Shown: positions 1-7,093 of the stretch, piece by piece
Position numbering within the stretch: the first letter of the stretch is position 1
Layout: the number at the start of each line of letters is the position of its first letter
DNA from: Kiritimatiellia bacterium
Lineage (GTDB): Bacteria; Verrucomicrobiota; Kiritimatiellia; UBA8416; JADHWI01
Direction: 5' to 3'
Assembly: GCA_030744755.1 (NCBI GenBank)
Contig: JASLPY010000061.1
Span: 1 to 32,914 of the forward strand
Length of the DNA stretch: 32,914 nucleotides
Made by a program: the position numbers and the translations under genes
The notes under the pieces: model-generated
What the model saw: the letters and a program-made list of their open reading frames with translations, nothing else
Databases searched by the model: none
Told to the model about the DNA's origin: nothing

Positions 1-83
1 CATCCTAACAGGATGCAGGAGGCTTTCCCATTTTCTTATCCTTCAATTGCATGGGGATCGTGAATAATGCGCGCTAGATAGCG

Positions 84-134
84 TTTGTTTGCGTGGGGGA
101 GGGGTGTATAATTGTGAAAGGTTTAGAGAGGAGG
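84..134 (+). promoter_or_regulatory. Putative sigma70 promoter and strong RBS of the thyX-like gene
   Basis: A perfect TATAAT lies at 107-112. A weak -35 candidate (TTTGTT or TTGTTT) sits at 84-90, 16-17 bp upstream. An AGGAGG Shine-Dalgarno at 129-134 is 7 nt before the ATG at 142 and fixes that start. The -10 box and RBS are seen directly; promoter activity is inferred. Confidence 0.45.
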
Positions 135-141
135 GCGATCT

Positions 142-1554
142 ATGAAAGTTACGCATGTGGCGTTGAGGCCTACTGAGGCGGCAGAGAAGGCGGGGGCTCC
201 GGCCTTGACACCTGAGTTGCTTGCTGCCACGGGGGCTCGGTATTCGCGCAGCAACGAGGGGTTGTTTGCCATCCTGGATCGCATAGATCCAGAGCATCCT
301 GATAAGTCGGTCGATTCCATTTTTCGCATGGTCGATTACGGGCACCAGTCGATTGCCGACATGGCGCCTGCAGCCATGTTCCTGGATGGTATCAGCATCC
401 ACCTTGCATACTACGTATGGAGCCTGTGCAGCGTGGCAGGCGGACAGGAATCATCCACCCGCTACCTGGACCTCTCTACAAGTACGTTGCCGGATCCTGA
501 GGCGCTTGGGATTTCGGATGGCGCGGAGTGGCAACGGCTGATGACCGACTGCTTTGGTGCCTACCGCATGATGCTCGAAGAGTGGCAGGCGCTGGCGGAA
601 AAGGAGCCGGAGCTTACACGCATTCCCGGAACGTTGCGGGATGACCCGTCGCCCAAGGCTGTCAAAGCAGTTGCTCGTATGAGACGTAATTATGCGTTCG
701 ATAGAGCGCGGTACTTCCTGCCCGCCGCCGTGCCCACGAACGTGATGCTTGTTATGTCGGCACGCTCGTGGGTTCAGCTATGCCAGCACCTTGCTTCGCA
801 GCCCTTGCGCGAGGCCAATGATCTGGCCGAGGCCATACGGTCCGAGCTGGCGCTTTGCTCCCCCCGTCTGATTAAGCACGCTTGCTGCCAGGAGTCGATT
901 GCAAAAGGAATAAGGCAAGAGCATTCTGAGTGGCGGCGAATGGCCGCCGAGATGCCTGCCTGTCTAGTGGATGAGACTCTGCCCCCGGACCACGACCCCA
1001 AGGCACATCTAGCCGTCCTCGGGGCGAATGGATTGGATGGCGAGAAGGCTGCAGAGGATCTTGCGGGACACGACAACCGCTATGCCTGGATAGGGTCAGG
1101 GTTGCGGCAGACTGCGGTGCGCTTCGGCTGGGATGCCGTGACACTGGCAGAGTTGCGCGATCTGAACAGGCATCGAACCGGCAGCAAGTACTGCCCGCAG
1201 GTACCGATGGGCTTCTATTCGGCCATGGACCAGGTGTCGGACAGTGATCGGGGTAGGGGATTGGAGGAGAGGCTGGCAGAGCTGGCCGAAATCGGGCGGG
1301 ACGCCACGCGAGCCGCCAGAACGCGTCTGGCGGATGGAGATCCTGCTTACATCTATTGGGCCCTGCTGGGAACACAGTACCCGTTCGAGCATGTCACAAC
1401 TGCCGACAAGTTTATATACGAGGCGGAATTGCGGACCGGCGTAGGTTCGCACTATCGATATGCCCAACACCTGCACGATGCATTGACGCTGTGGTACAGG
1501 GAGTTTCCGGAAACCACGGGGCTGATTCACGAGGGGACGGCTGAGCCGGAGTGA
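142..1554 (+). CDS. Two-domain ThyX-like protein (FAD-dependent thymidylate synthase family)
   Basis: This 470-residue protein is about twice the usual ThyX length and looks like two ThyX-type modules in tandem. ThyX makes dTMP from dUMP using FAD, NAD(P)H and methylene-tetrahydrofolate. The first module has the HQS motif (H68-S70), then GGQESSTRY (residues 100-108) where the family carries its RHR...S...RY signature, so the Arg-His-Arg part is lost. The ARYFLP segment follows at 189-194. The second module keeps RHRTGS (343-348) and a C-terminal ERT-like segment (ELRTGVGSHYR, 429-439). The start is set by AGGAGG 7 nt upstream. A metallophosphoesterase follows on the same strand after about 100 bp. 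Family membership is fairly secure; catalytic activity is uncertain because the signature residues are split between modules. Confidence 0.8.
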   Translation: MKVTHVALRPTEAAEKAGAPALTPELLAATGARYSRSNEGLFAILDRIDPEHPDKSVDSIFRMVDYGHQSIADMAPAAMFLDGISIHLAYYVWSLCSVAGGQESSTRYLDLSTSTLPDPEALGISDGAEWQRLMTDCFGAYRMMLEEWQALAEKEPELTRIPGTLRDDPSPKAVKAVARMRRNYAFDRARYFLPAAVPTNVMLVMSARSWVQLCQHLASQPLREANDLAEAIRSELALCSPRLIKHACCQESIAKGIRQEHSEWRRMAAEMPACLVDETLPPDHDPKAHLAVLGANGLDGEKAAEDLAGHDNRYAWIGSGLRQTAVRFGWDAVTLAELRDLNRHRTGSKYCPQVPMGFYSAMDQVSDSDRGRGLEERLAELAEIGRDATRAARTRLADGDPAYIYWALLGTQYPFEHVTTADKFIYEAELRTGVGSHYRYAQHLHDALTLWYREFPETTGLIHEGTAEPE

Positions 1555-1573
1555 GGTGGGGAGGGAGGGGAGT

Positions 1574-1611
1574 CAACGCCCAACGCCCAACGCCCAACAT
1601 CCAACGTCCAA
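1574..1611. repeat. Heptad tandem repeat (CAACGCC)n
   Basis: Five and a half units of 7 bp: three exact CAACGCC, then CAACATC, CAACGTC and CAA. It fills the gap between the thyX-like gene and the metallophosphoesterase. The complement is a GGCGTTG heptad, resembling the TTAGGCG/CTAGGCG heptads that bound the larger dispersed element at 9565 and 21167. Confidence 0.85.
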
Positions 1612-1660
1612 GTGAATTATGATTGAGCAATGCCGAATTGCTAATGGCGAAAAGGGTGAG

Positions 1661-2497
1661 ATGAGAAGAATAACACGGCGCCGATTCGTGATGCTGGGAG
1701 GCGGTTTCGGGGCGGCCGGTCTTGCGGCCTGCTACACTGTGTTTGTTGAGCGCTCTATCGTTCTTACTAACACCTACCGAATTCAAGTACCGAATCTTCC
1801 GGAAGCCTTCTCCGGTTTTCGTATCGTGCAACTGTCGGATCTCCACTATGGCCCTCTTGTTTCGCTTGGGTTTATCCGAGACGTTATTGCACGCGCCAAC
1901 AGAATCAAGCGCGACATGATTGTCTGTACGGGCGACTATGTGCATGAATGGAATGCGACCGGCCATATAGATCGCGTCTGGCCGCTTATTTCTGAACTCA
2001 GAGCCCCGGAGGGAGTGTTGTCTGTGTTGGGCAATCACGATCACTGGGCGGACACTGCAAGGTCGCAGTACTGGCTGGAACGAACGGGACAGGATCTCAG
2101 GCAAAAAGTCACTGCGATCGAAAGAAACGGGAGCAGGCTCTGGATCGTCGGTGCGGGTGATCTTTGGGAAGACCACGAAAGCCTGGATAGATTGTCGTCT
2201 GAAATCCCGGAAGCTGATTGCCGGATCGTGCTCGCACACAATCCCGATACCGCCGACTCGGAGTTCTCTACACGAGTTGACCTCATGATCGCGGGGCATA
2301 CCCATGGAGGCCAGGTTAAGATTCCGTTTGTTGGTACCCCGGTTCTTCCTGTCCGCAACAAGACGTACTCGAGCGGTTTAAAGATATCGCCACGGGGAAC
2401 AAAGGTCTTTATCTCCCGCGGGATCGGCTGGGCGGTTTTCCCGGTCAGGTTCAACTGTTATCCCGAGATCGCGGTTCTGGAGCTGGTCTGTGGTTAG
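1661..2497 (+). CDS. Tat-exported metallophosphoesterase (calcineurin-like; YaeI/YkuE-type)
   Basis: A 278-residue binuclear-metal phosphohydrolase. The start at 1661 is preferred over 1619 because AAGGGTGAG precedes it and because it places a twin-arginine signal (TRRRFVML, then a Gly/Ala-rich hydrophobic stretch) at the N-terminus. All five metallophosphoesterase blocks are present in order: DLH (about residues 60-62), GDYVH (from about 91), GNHDHW (about 124-129), AHNPD (about 192-196) and GHTHGGQ (about 212-218). Relatives of this type include UDP-2,3-diacylglucosamine pyrophosphohydrolases and periplasmic phosphodiesterases, so a role in envelope lipid or nucleotide phosphate hydrolysis is possible. 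The substrate cannot be read from sequence. Confidence 0.88.
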   Translation: MRRITRRRFVMLGGGFGAAGLAACYTVFVERSIVLTNTYRIQVPNLPEAFSGFRIVQLSDLHYGPLVSLGFIRDVIARANRIKRDMIVCTGDYVHEWNATGHIDRVWPLISELRAPEGVLSVLGNHDHWADTARSQYWLERTGQDLRQKVTAIERNGSRLWIVGAGDLWEDHESLDRLSSEIPEADCRIVLAHNPDTADSEFSTRVDLMIAGHTHGGQVKIPFVGTPVLPVRNKTYSSGLKISPRGTKVFISRGIGWAVFPVRFNCYPEIAVLELVCG

Positions 2498-2632
2498 CCG
2501 TGTCTGCCCGAGGCGTTGCTTGGGATTTCGGCATGTCGAGAGATAACGCCAAGCGTGAGATCTCTTCAGGAATATCACGCGGATATCGAGTAGCCGGTTG
2601 AATGAGGCTAAGTGTGGTTAGTTTGAGAGGGG

Positions 2633-2688
2633 AGGGACCTCTCGGAGATAGGTCCCTACTTCTCAAGTACATGCCTATCTCCGAGAGG
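2633..2688. terminator. Inverted-repeat pair between convergent genes (possible bidirectional terminator)
   Basis: A perfect 15-bp inverted repeat (CCTCTCGGAGATAGG at 2638-2652 and its complement at 2674-2688) flanks a 21-nt loop. Overlapping it is a second perfect 8-bp stem (AGGGACCT at 2633-2640 with AGGTCCCT at 2650-2657). The two hairpins share bases and cannot form together. The site lies between the 3' end of the metallophosphoesterase gene and that of the DUF3786-like gene. There is no T-tract, so Rho-independent termination is only a possibility. Confidence 0.5.
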
Positions 2689-2713
2689 CATGATCCCATG
2701 TGGCTCTCCCTGC

Positions 2714-3313
2714 TTACATCATAAGGAGCACCGAGAGCATCATGATGCACCAGAGGATATCCGGTGGTGCCTGGAATCGGCTCGTGGTGTCGAGCAGGAG
2801 GCTGCTGTTCGCAGGGAACTCCTCGTCTCCCGCCCGAATTATCAACACAACCGGCAGTACTTCGAAGGGATGCAGCAGGAGCGAAGCGTCACCATAGTCT
2901 TGAGGAATCCCTCCATAAGTCTTGCCGCGTTCCAGGAATGCTTTCAGGTCACCGGCGTACCGCGCAGTCAGTTTATGCAGCGGCAATGTGTGGCTACCGC
3001 GTACCATGGCTTCCATGCCGGGCATTTCGGCTGGCTTAACAAGGTTTCCTGACGGGGGTACATCTTTGGCGTGAATCAGGAAGGAAAGTACGGAAAGACG
3101 GGAGAAGTAAGACAGTGCGTTCAGAAGATGATCGGCCTCCGGCGTGGTGCCGCAGATTTCGCCTGTGCCGAGCGAGACCCCTATCCGCTGGTTGTACAGG
3201 CCGAGGCTGTAGGCATTGCCTTCTCGATCGAACGTAGCGCCTGTGCGGGAACAGACATCCTCTGATGCCAGAGACTTGAGGCGTTCCCACGCGTGTGATT
3301 CTCCAGTGTTCAT
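2714..3313 (-). CDS. DUF3786-like protein at the end of the formate dehydrogenase operon
   Basis: A 199-residue protein resembling the DUF3786 family from recall of its pattern: an N-terminal CSRTGATFDREGNAY segment (residues 21-35), a central LIHAKDVPPSGNLVKPAEMPG-type region, and a C-terminal block with VLIIRAGDEEFPANSSLLLD. Its ATG overlaps the fdhD stop by 4 bp, so it is translated with fdhD. The family has no settled function. Position suggests a link to metal- or cofactor-dependent enzyme maturation, but that is inference. No signal peptide or obvious metal-binding motif is visible. It ends about 25 bp from the inverted-repeat terminator candidate. Confidence 0.7.
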   Translation of the reverse strand: MNTGESHAWERLKSLASEDVCSRTGATFDREGNAYSLGLYNQRIGVSLGTGEICGTTPEADHLLNALSYFSRLSVLSFLIHAKDVPPSGNLVKPAEMPGMEAMVRGSHTLPLHKLTARYAGDLKAFLERGKTYGGIPQDYGDASLLLHPFEVLPVVLIIRAGDEEFPANSSLLLDTTSRFQAPPDILWCIMMLSVLLMM

Positions 3314-4149
3314 GAGTTGGTCGCACCCGCTGAATCATTGGTTAGGGATTCATTTTTGCCGATCCGTTCTTCGTGAGAGTAAACGGTGAAGCTCGAACCA
3401 CGCGCGAATCCAATGACCGTGATGCCTGCCTCGCGGGCCCGGAGAACCGCCTGGTGCGTTGGCGCCCCTCGGGCTACGATGGTGGCAATTCCTGCTCGAG
3501 CCGCTTTATGCAGAATCTCCGATGACACCCGACCGGAGGTTATGAGAACAAGGCTCGATAGGGTCTTACCATTCTTGAGTGCCCAGCCAATCACCTTGTC
3601 GACGGCGTTGTGCCGCCCTATATCGTCCATCGAGACGAGAGGTTGTTTGCCACCATCGCTAAGCGCAGCAGTGTGTACCCCGCCCGTTGACTTGTATAGA
3701 TCGGATGATGTCTGGAGCCAACGTGCGGCGCCCCATACCTGTTCACGTGTCAGAGATGTTTCGGCAAGTGGCGGCCGTCTTGACGAGAGCTCCACAACAT
3801 TGGCGTACATGACGCCTTTGCCGCAGCCCGAAGTGAAAAGACGCTTGCCCATTATGCTGGGGTCCGGAGTCCGTTCAATCTCCACGTTTGCGACCCACCG
3901 CTCTGAATCGAGAACATAAGAATGAATTTCCCCGGCTTCGGTGATAAAGCCGGATGCATAGAGGAAGCCGCAGGTGAAGTCTTCCATGTTCGTCGGGGTG
4001 GACAGGAGAGTGGCCAGTTCGGTACCGTTTGCGATGATAGTGAACGGTACTTCCGTGGCAACCGGCTGGCACCGGTGCAGCACGGTGTCCTCCTTCACCC
4101 GCATGACCTCAAATTCTACCGCTGAGCCTGGTTCATCAGACATAGTCAT
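3310..4149 (-). CDS. fdhD: Formate dehydrogenase accessory sulfurtransferase FdhD
   Basis: A 279-residue protein of normal FdhD length. FdhD passes sulfur from a cysteine desulfurase to the bis-MGD Mo/W cofactor of formate dehydrogenase, which is needed for activity. Visible family blocks are FTCGFLYASGFI (58-69), the catalytic loop FTSGCGKG (105-112) with Cys109, STGGVHTAAL, MDDIGRHNAVDKVIG, and the C-terminal GRVSSEILHKAARAG...GAPTHQAV region. The loop has one cysteine rather than the CxxC of E. coli FdhD, as in a subset of the family. ATG at 4143 is an alternative start. The gene follows the FDH structural genes and overlaps the DUF3786-like gene by 4 bp. Confidence 0.95.
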   Translation of the reverse strand: MTMSDEPGSAVEFEVMRVKEDTVLHRCQPVATEVPFTIIANGTELATLLSTPTNMEDFTCGFLYASGFITEAGEIHSYVLDSERWVANVEIERTPDPSIMGKRLFTSGCGKGVMYANVVELSSRRPPLAETSLTREQVWGAARWLQTSSDLYKSTGGVHTAALSDGGKQPLVSMDDIGRHNAVDKVIGWALKNGKTLSSLVLITSGRVSSEILHKAARAGIATIVARGAPTHQAVLRAREAGITVIGFARGSSFTVYSHEERIGKNESLTNDSAGATNS

Positions 4150-4194
4150 GGGAAGAGCCTTTCGGGAGAGAAACGAGCAGACTGCCGTGGGTCT

Positions 4195-4383
4195 TCAGGC
4201 GAAGCATCCTAGCTGGCAGTTCGTAATCTTGATCTTCTCCTCTTCGCAGATGGCTCCTATTTCGTTCACCTTGACATCGTTCTCTGCGGCAATCGTGAAC
4301 GCCACCTTACAAGGCAGCTTTCTCTTGCCTTCCCGCTCAACTACAGCATTCAGTATTGTCATCTTAAGCGATTCCTGGTTCAT
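4195..4383 (-). CDS. Small conserved-looking protein with C-terminal NCQLGCF motif in the FDH operon
   Basis: A 62-residue protein whose ATG overlaps the fdhA stop by 4 bp (ATGA), with an AGGAG inside the end of fdhA 5 nt upstream, so translation is well supported. It is charged, probably alpha-helical, and ends in NCQLGCFA (55-62), with another Cys in LPC near residue 25 and one in AICEEE near 46. The middle (VAFTIAAENDVKVNEIGAICEEEKIKI) reads like a small helix-turn-helix or winged-helix unit. I recall similar short proteins beside Mo/W enzyme genes but cannot name a characterised member. A role as metal or sulfur sensor, or FDH maturation factor, is inference. Confidence 0.75.
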   Translation of the reverse strand: MNQESLKMTILNAVVEREGKRKLPCKVAFTIAAENDVKVNEIGAICEEEKIKITNCQLGCFA

Positions 4384-7091
4384 ATCGCTCCTATCTCGGC
4401 AGGCCGATCAGCTGCTGCCTTTATCTTGACTGCACAGACCTTGTATTCAGGGATCTTTGCAATCGGATCTATTGCATCGTTCGTGAGAGTATTGGCGGCT
4501 CCTTCGTGGAAATGGAAGGCCATAAACACCGTTCCGAGCGGAGAGCGTTCTGTCACAACAGCATTGGCATGGATGGTGCCGCGACGCGACGATACTTCAA
4601 CCGTTGCCCCCTCAGTGATGCCCTCGCGCGCGGCATCTTCCGGGTGAATCTCTACGGGTACCGGTGGACATATCTGTTCCAGCCCCTCGGTTCGGCTGGT
4701 CATGGTGCGCGTGTGCCAGTGATAGAGATAGCGCCCCGTTGTCAGCAGGAGCGGGAAATCGCTGTCAGGCTCCTCGTCGGCCGCTCGGAAAGGTGTTGGA
4801 TGGAACTTTCCCTTGCCGCGCTTGAATTCGCCTTCGTGCAGGAAGACCGTTCCGGGATGATCCTTGTCAGGGCAGGGCCACTGCAGACCTACCTTGCCGA
4901 TGCGGGGATAGCTGATTCCTCCATAAATGGGAGTAACATCCGCGATCTCGTCCATGATCTCCGAGGGGTGTTCGTATGCCATCGGATACTCCATTCTGCC
5001 GGCCAGGGCACAGAGTATCTTCCAGTCGGCACGGGCCTGACCGGGTGGATCAATAGCTTTGCGCACTCTCTGCACGCGTCGCTCGGTGTTTGTGTAGGTC
5101 CCATCTTTTTCCGCAAATGACACCGCGGGCAGCACAACATCGGCAAGTCGGGCTGTTTCGGTGAGAAAGATATCCTGTACGCACAGAAAATCGATACTCT
5201 CAAGCGCTTCTTTAACGTGGTTCAGGTTAGGGTCACTGAGCATCGGGTTTTCACCCATGACGTACAGTCCCTTAACATCACCTTCCGCAGCAGCGTTGAT
5301 AATCTCGGTGACCGTCAGTCCCGGCTGGTCGGAAAGGGTCGCCTCCCACGCGGCCTCGAACTTGTCGTGGATCTCTGCGTCGTCCACTTTCTGGTATCCG
5401 GGATAGACGTTCGGCAGCGCTCCCAGGTCGCAGGCTCCCTGCACATTGTTCTGTCCTCGCAGCGGGTTCACTCCCGTCGACTCTTTGCCTACGTTTCCGG
5501 TAAGCATCGCGAGGTTGGCCAGGGCCAGAACGTTATCGGTTCCCGTCGTATGCTGTGTGATTCCCATGCTGTAGACGATCGAGCTTCTCTGCGCGGTGGC
5601 GTAGGCTCTCGCAGCGGTTCTGATATCCTCGGCCGCTACACCAGTAATTGGCTCGGCCCATTCGGGAGTGTTGTCGGCAACACATTCCCGGACCTTGTCA
5701 AAGTCCTCCGTGCGTGAATTGATGAACTCCTCATTCAGCAGCTTCTCCTCAATGATCACGTTGAGCATGGCGTTGATCAGGGCAACATCGCTACCTGACC
5801 GTTGGCGGATATGGAGCGAGGCAAACTGCGTCATCTCGATGCGGCGCGGATCGGCAACGACCAGGGTTGCGCCATGGCTTCTTACTGCGGCCTTTATCTT
5901 CAGGGCCAGGACAGGATGTGCTTCGGTCGTGTTGGATCCGATAATCAGAATGCAGTCGGCATACTCCAGTTCATCGATGGAGTTTGTCATGGCGCCACTG
6001 CCGAAGGCTCTCGCCAGGCCTGCCACGGTTGATGCGTGACACAGGCGTGCACAATGATCGACATTGTTGGTGCCGAGTCCCGCCCGAAAGAACTTCTGAA
6101 AGAGATAGTTTTCCTCGTTGGTACATTTGGCCGATGACAGGCCTGCAAGGGCGTCTGAGCCGTGCTCCTCCTTGATGGCCTTGAGTTTCTCAGCCACGAA
6201 GCCAAGTGCCTCGTCCCAGTCGGCTTCTTCGAGCTGACCGTTGCGGCGTATGAGAGGTGTGGTCAGGCGATCTTCCGACGACACGAAATCGAGTCCGAAC
6301 CGCCCCTTAACGCAGAGACTGCCCCTGTTGACGATGCTTTCCTTGTCACCGAGGACCTGTACGATCTTGTTGGAACGCGTTCCGAGAGAAAGGCCGCAGC
6401 CCACCCCGCAGTAGATGCAGGTAGTGATGGTAAAGGCCGATGGCGGTACTGTCTCCTTTTTGGCCGTGAGCGCTGCAACGGGACAACGATCAACGCACTC
6501 ACCGCAGGAAACACAATTTGATTCCAGAACTGGAGCGTCGCCAAACGCGGCCACCCGGCTGCGGTATCCTCTTCCGGAGATTTCTATAGCTCCCACGCCA
6601 CGGAGTTCATGGCAGGCGCGCGTACAGTTTCCGCAGAGGATACATTTGTCGAGATCGCGCGTGTAGAATGGATTGGATTCGTCCTTTTCGGGTTTCGGGT
6701 CTCGCGTCATGCGGCGTAGACGGCTTTCCTGGATGCCGAGGTAGGAGGACAGGGTCTGAAGCTCACAGTCCTGGTTGGCCTGGCACGTAAGGCAGGTGAG
6801 CGGATGGTCGGCGATCAGCATCTCGCAGGTCATCTTTCTGACCTTGTTGACCTGCTCCACGTCATTCCTGATGACCATACCATCAGTCGCAGCAGTGGTA
6901 CAGGATGACGGCATACCACGCATTCCTTCGATTTCAACAATGCACATTCGGCAGGCGCCATAAGGCTTGAGTCCGGGGCTATGGCACAAGTGCGGGATGT
7001 ATATGCCCGCCGCCAGTGCCGCCTCAAGAATGGTGCTGCCCTCAGTGGTTTCTACAGCCTTCCCGTCTATGGTTATCGTGATTCTGTTCAT
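4380..7091 (-). CDS. fdhA: NAD-linked formate dehydrogenase catalytic subunit (NuoG-like N-terminus, Cys form)
   Basis: A 903-residue catalytic subunit oxidising formate to CO2 (reversibly in many relatives). The N-terminus is NuoG-like: a [2Fe-2S] domain (Cys36, 47, 50, 64), a His-Cys [4Fe-4S] motif (His96, Cys100, 103, 109), and two ferredoxin-type [4Fe-4S] motifs (Cys150/153/156/160 and Cys193/196/199/203). The bis-MGD domain begins with CxxCxxxC...C (Cys225, 228, 232, 260). The catalytic position is Cys351 in ARLCHASTVAGL; its codon is TGT, not the Sec codon TGA used by many relatives. GSGAMTNS (364-371) is typical of FDH alpha subunits. It lies 2 bp after the NuoF-like gene and overlaps the small downstream gene. 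Absence of a Tat signal indicates a cytoplasmic enzyme. Confidence 0.95.
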   Translation of the reverse strand: MNRITITIDGKAVETTEGSTILEAALAAGIYIPHLCHSPGLKPYGACRMCIVEIEGMRGMPSSCTTAATDGMVIRNDVEQVNKVRKMTCEMLIADHPLTCLTCQANQDCELQTLSSYLGIQESRLRRMTRDPKPEKDESNPFYTRDLDKCILCGNCTRACHELRGVGAIEISGRGYRSRVAAFGDAPVLESNCVSCGECVDRCPVAALTAKKETVPPSAFTITTCIYCGVGCGLSLGTRSNKIVQVLGDKESIVNRGSLCVKGRFGLDFVSSEDRLTTPLIRRNGQLEEADWDEALGFVAEKLKAIKEEHGSDALAGLSSAKCTNEENYLFQKFFRAGLGTNNVDHCARLCHASTVAGLARAFGSGAMTNSIDELEYADCILIIGSNTTEAHPVLALKIKAAVRSHGATLVVADPRRIEMTQFASLHIRQRSGSDVALINAMLNVIIEEKLLNEEFINSRTEDFDKVRECVADNTPEWAEPITGVAAEDIRTAARAYATAQRSSIVYSMGITQHTTGTDNVLALANLAMLTGNVGKESTGVNPLRGQNNVQGACDLGALPNVYPGYQKVDDAEIHDKFEAAWEATLSDQPGLTVTEIINAAAEGDVKGLYVMGENPMLSDPNLNHVKEALESIDFLCVQDIFLTETARLADVVLPAVSFAEKDGTYTNTERRVQRVRKAIDPPGQARADWKILCALAGRMEYPMAYEHPSEIMDEIADVTPIYGGISYPRIGKVGLQWPCPDKDHPGTVFLHEGEFKRGKGKFHPTPFRAADEEPDSDFPLLLTTGRYLYHWHTRTMTSRTEGLEQICPPVPVEIHPEDAAREGITEGATVEVSSRRGTIHANAVVTERSPLGTVFMAFHFHEGAANTLTNDAIDPIAKIPEYKVCAVKIKAAADRPAEIGAI

Positions 7092-7093
7092 AG

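Noticed and set aside
1..15. Inverted repeat CATCCT/AGGATG at the left edge
   Set aside because: A 6-bp stem with no T-tract and no visible upstream gene; too weak to call a terminator.
1412..2305. A 297-codon antisense frame across the thyX-like and metallophosphoesterase genes
   Set aside because: It spans the heptad repeat and two supported genes on the other strand and has no recognisable sequence.
6039..6041. Possible selenocysteine codon in fdhA
   Set aside because: The catalytic codon reads TGT (Cys) on the coding strand; there is no in-frame TGA, so no SECIS element is needed.
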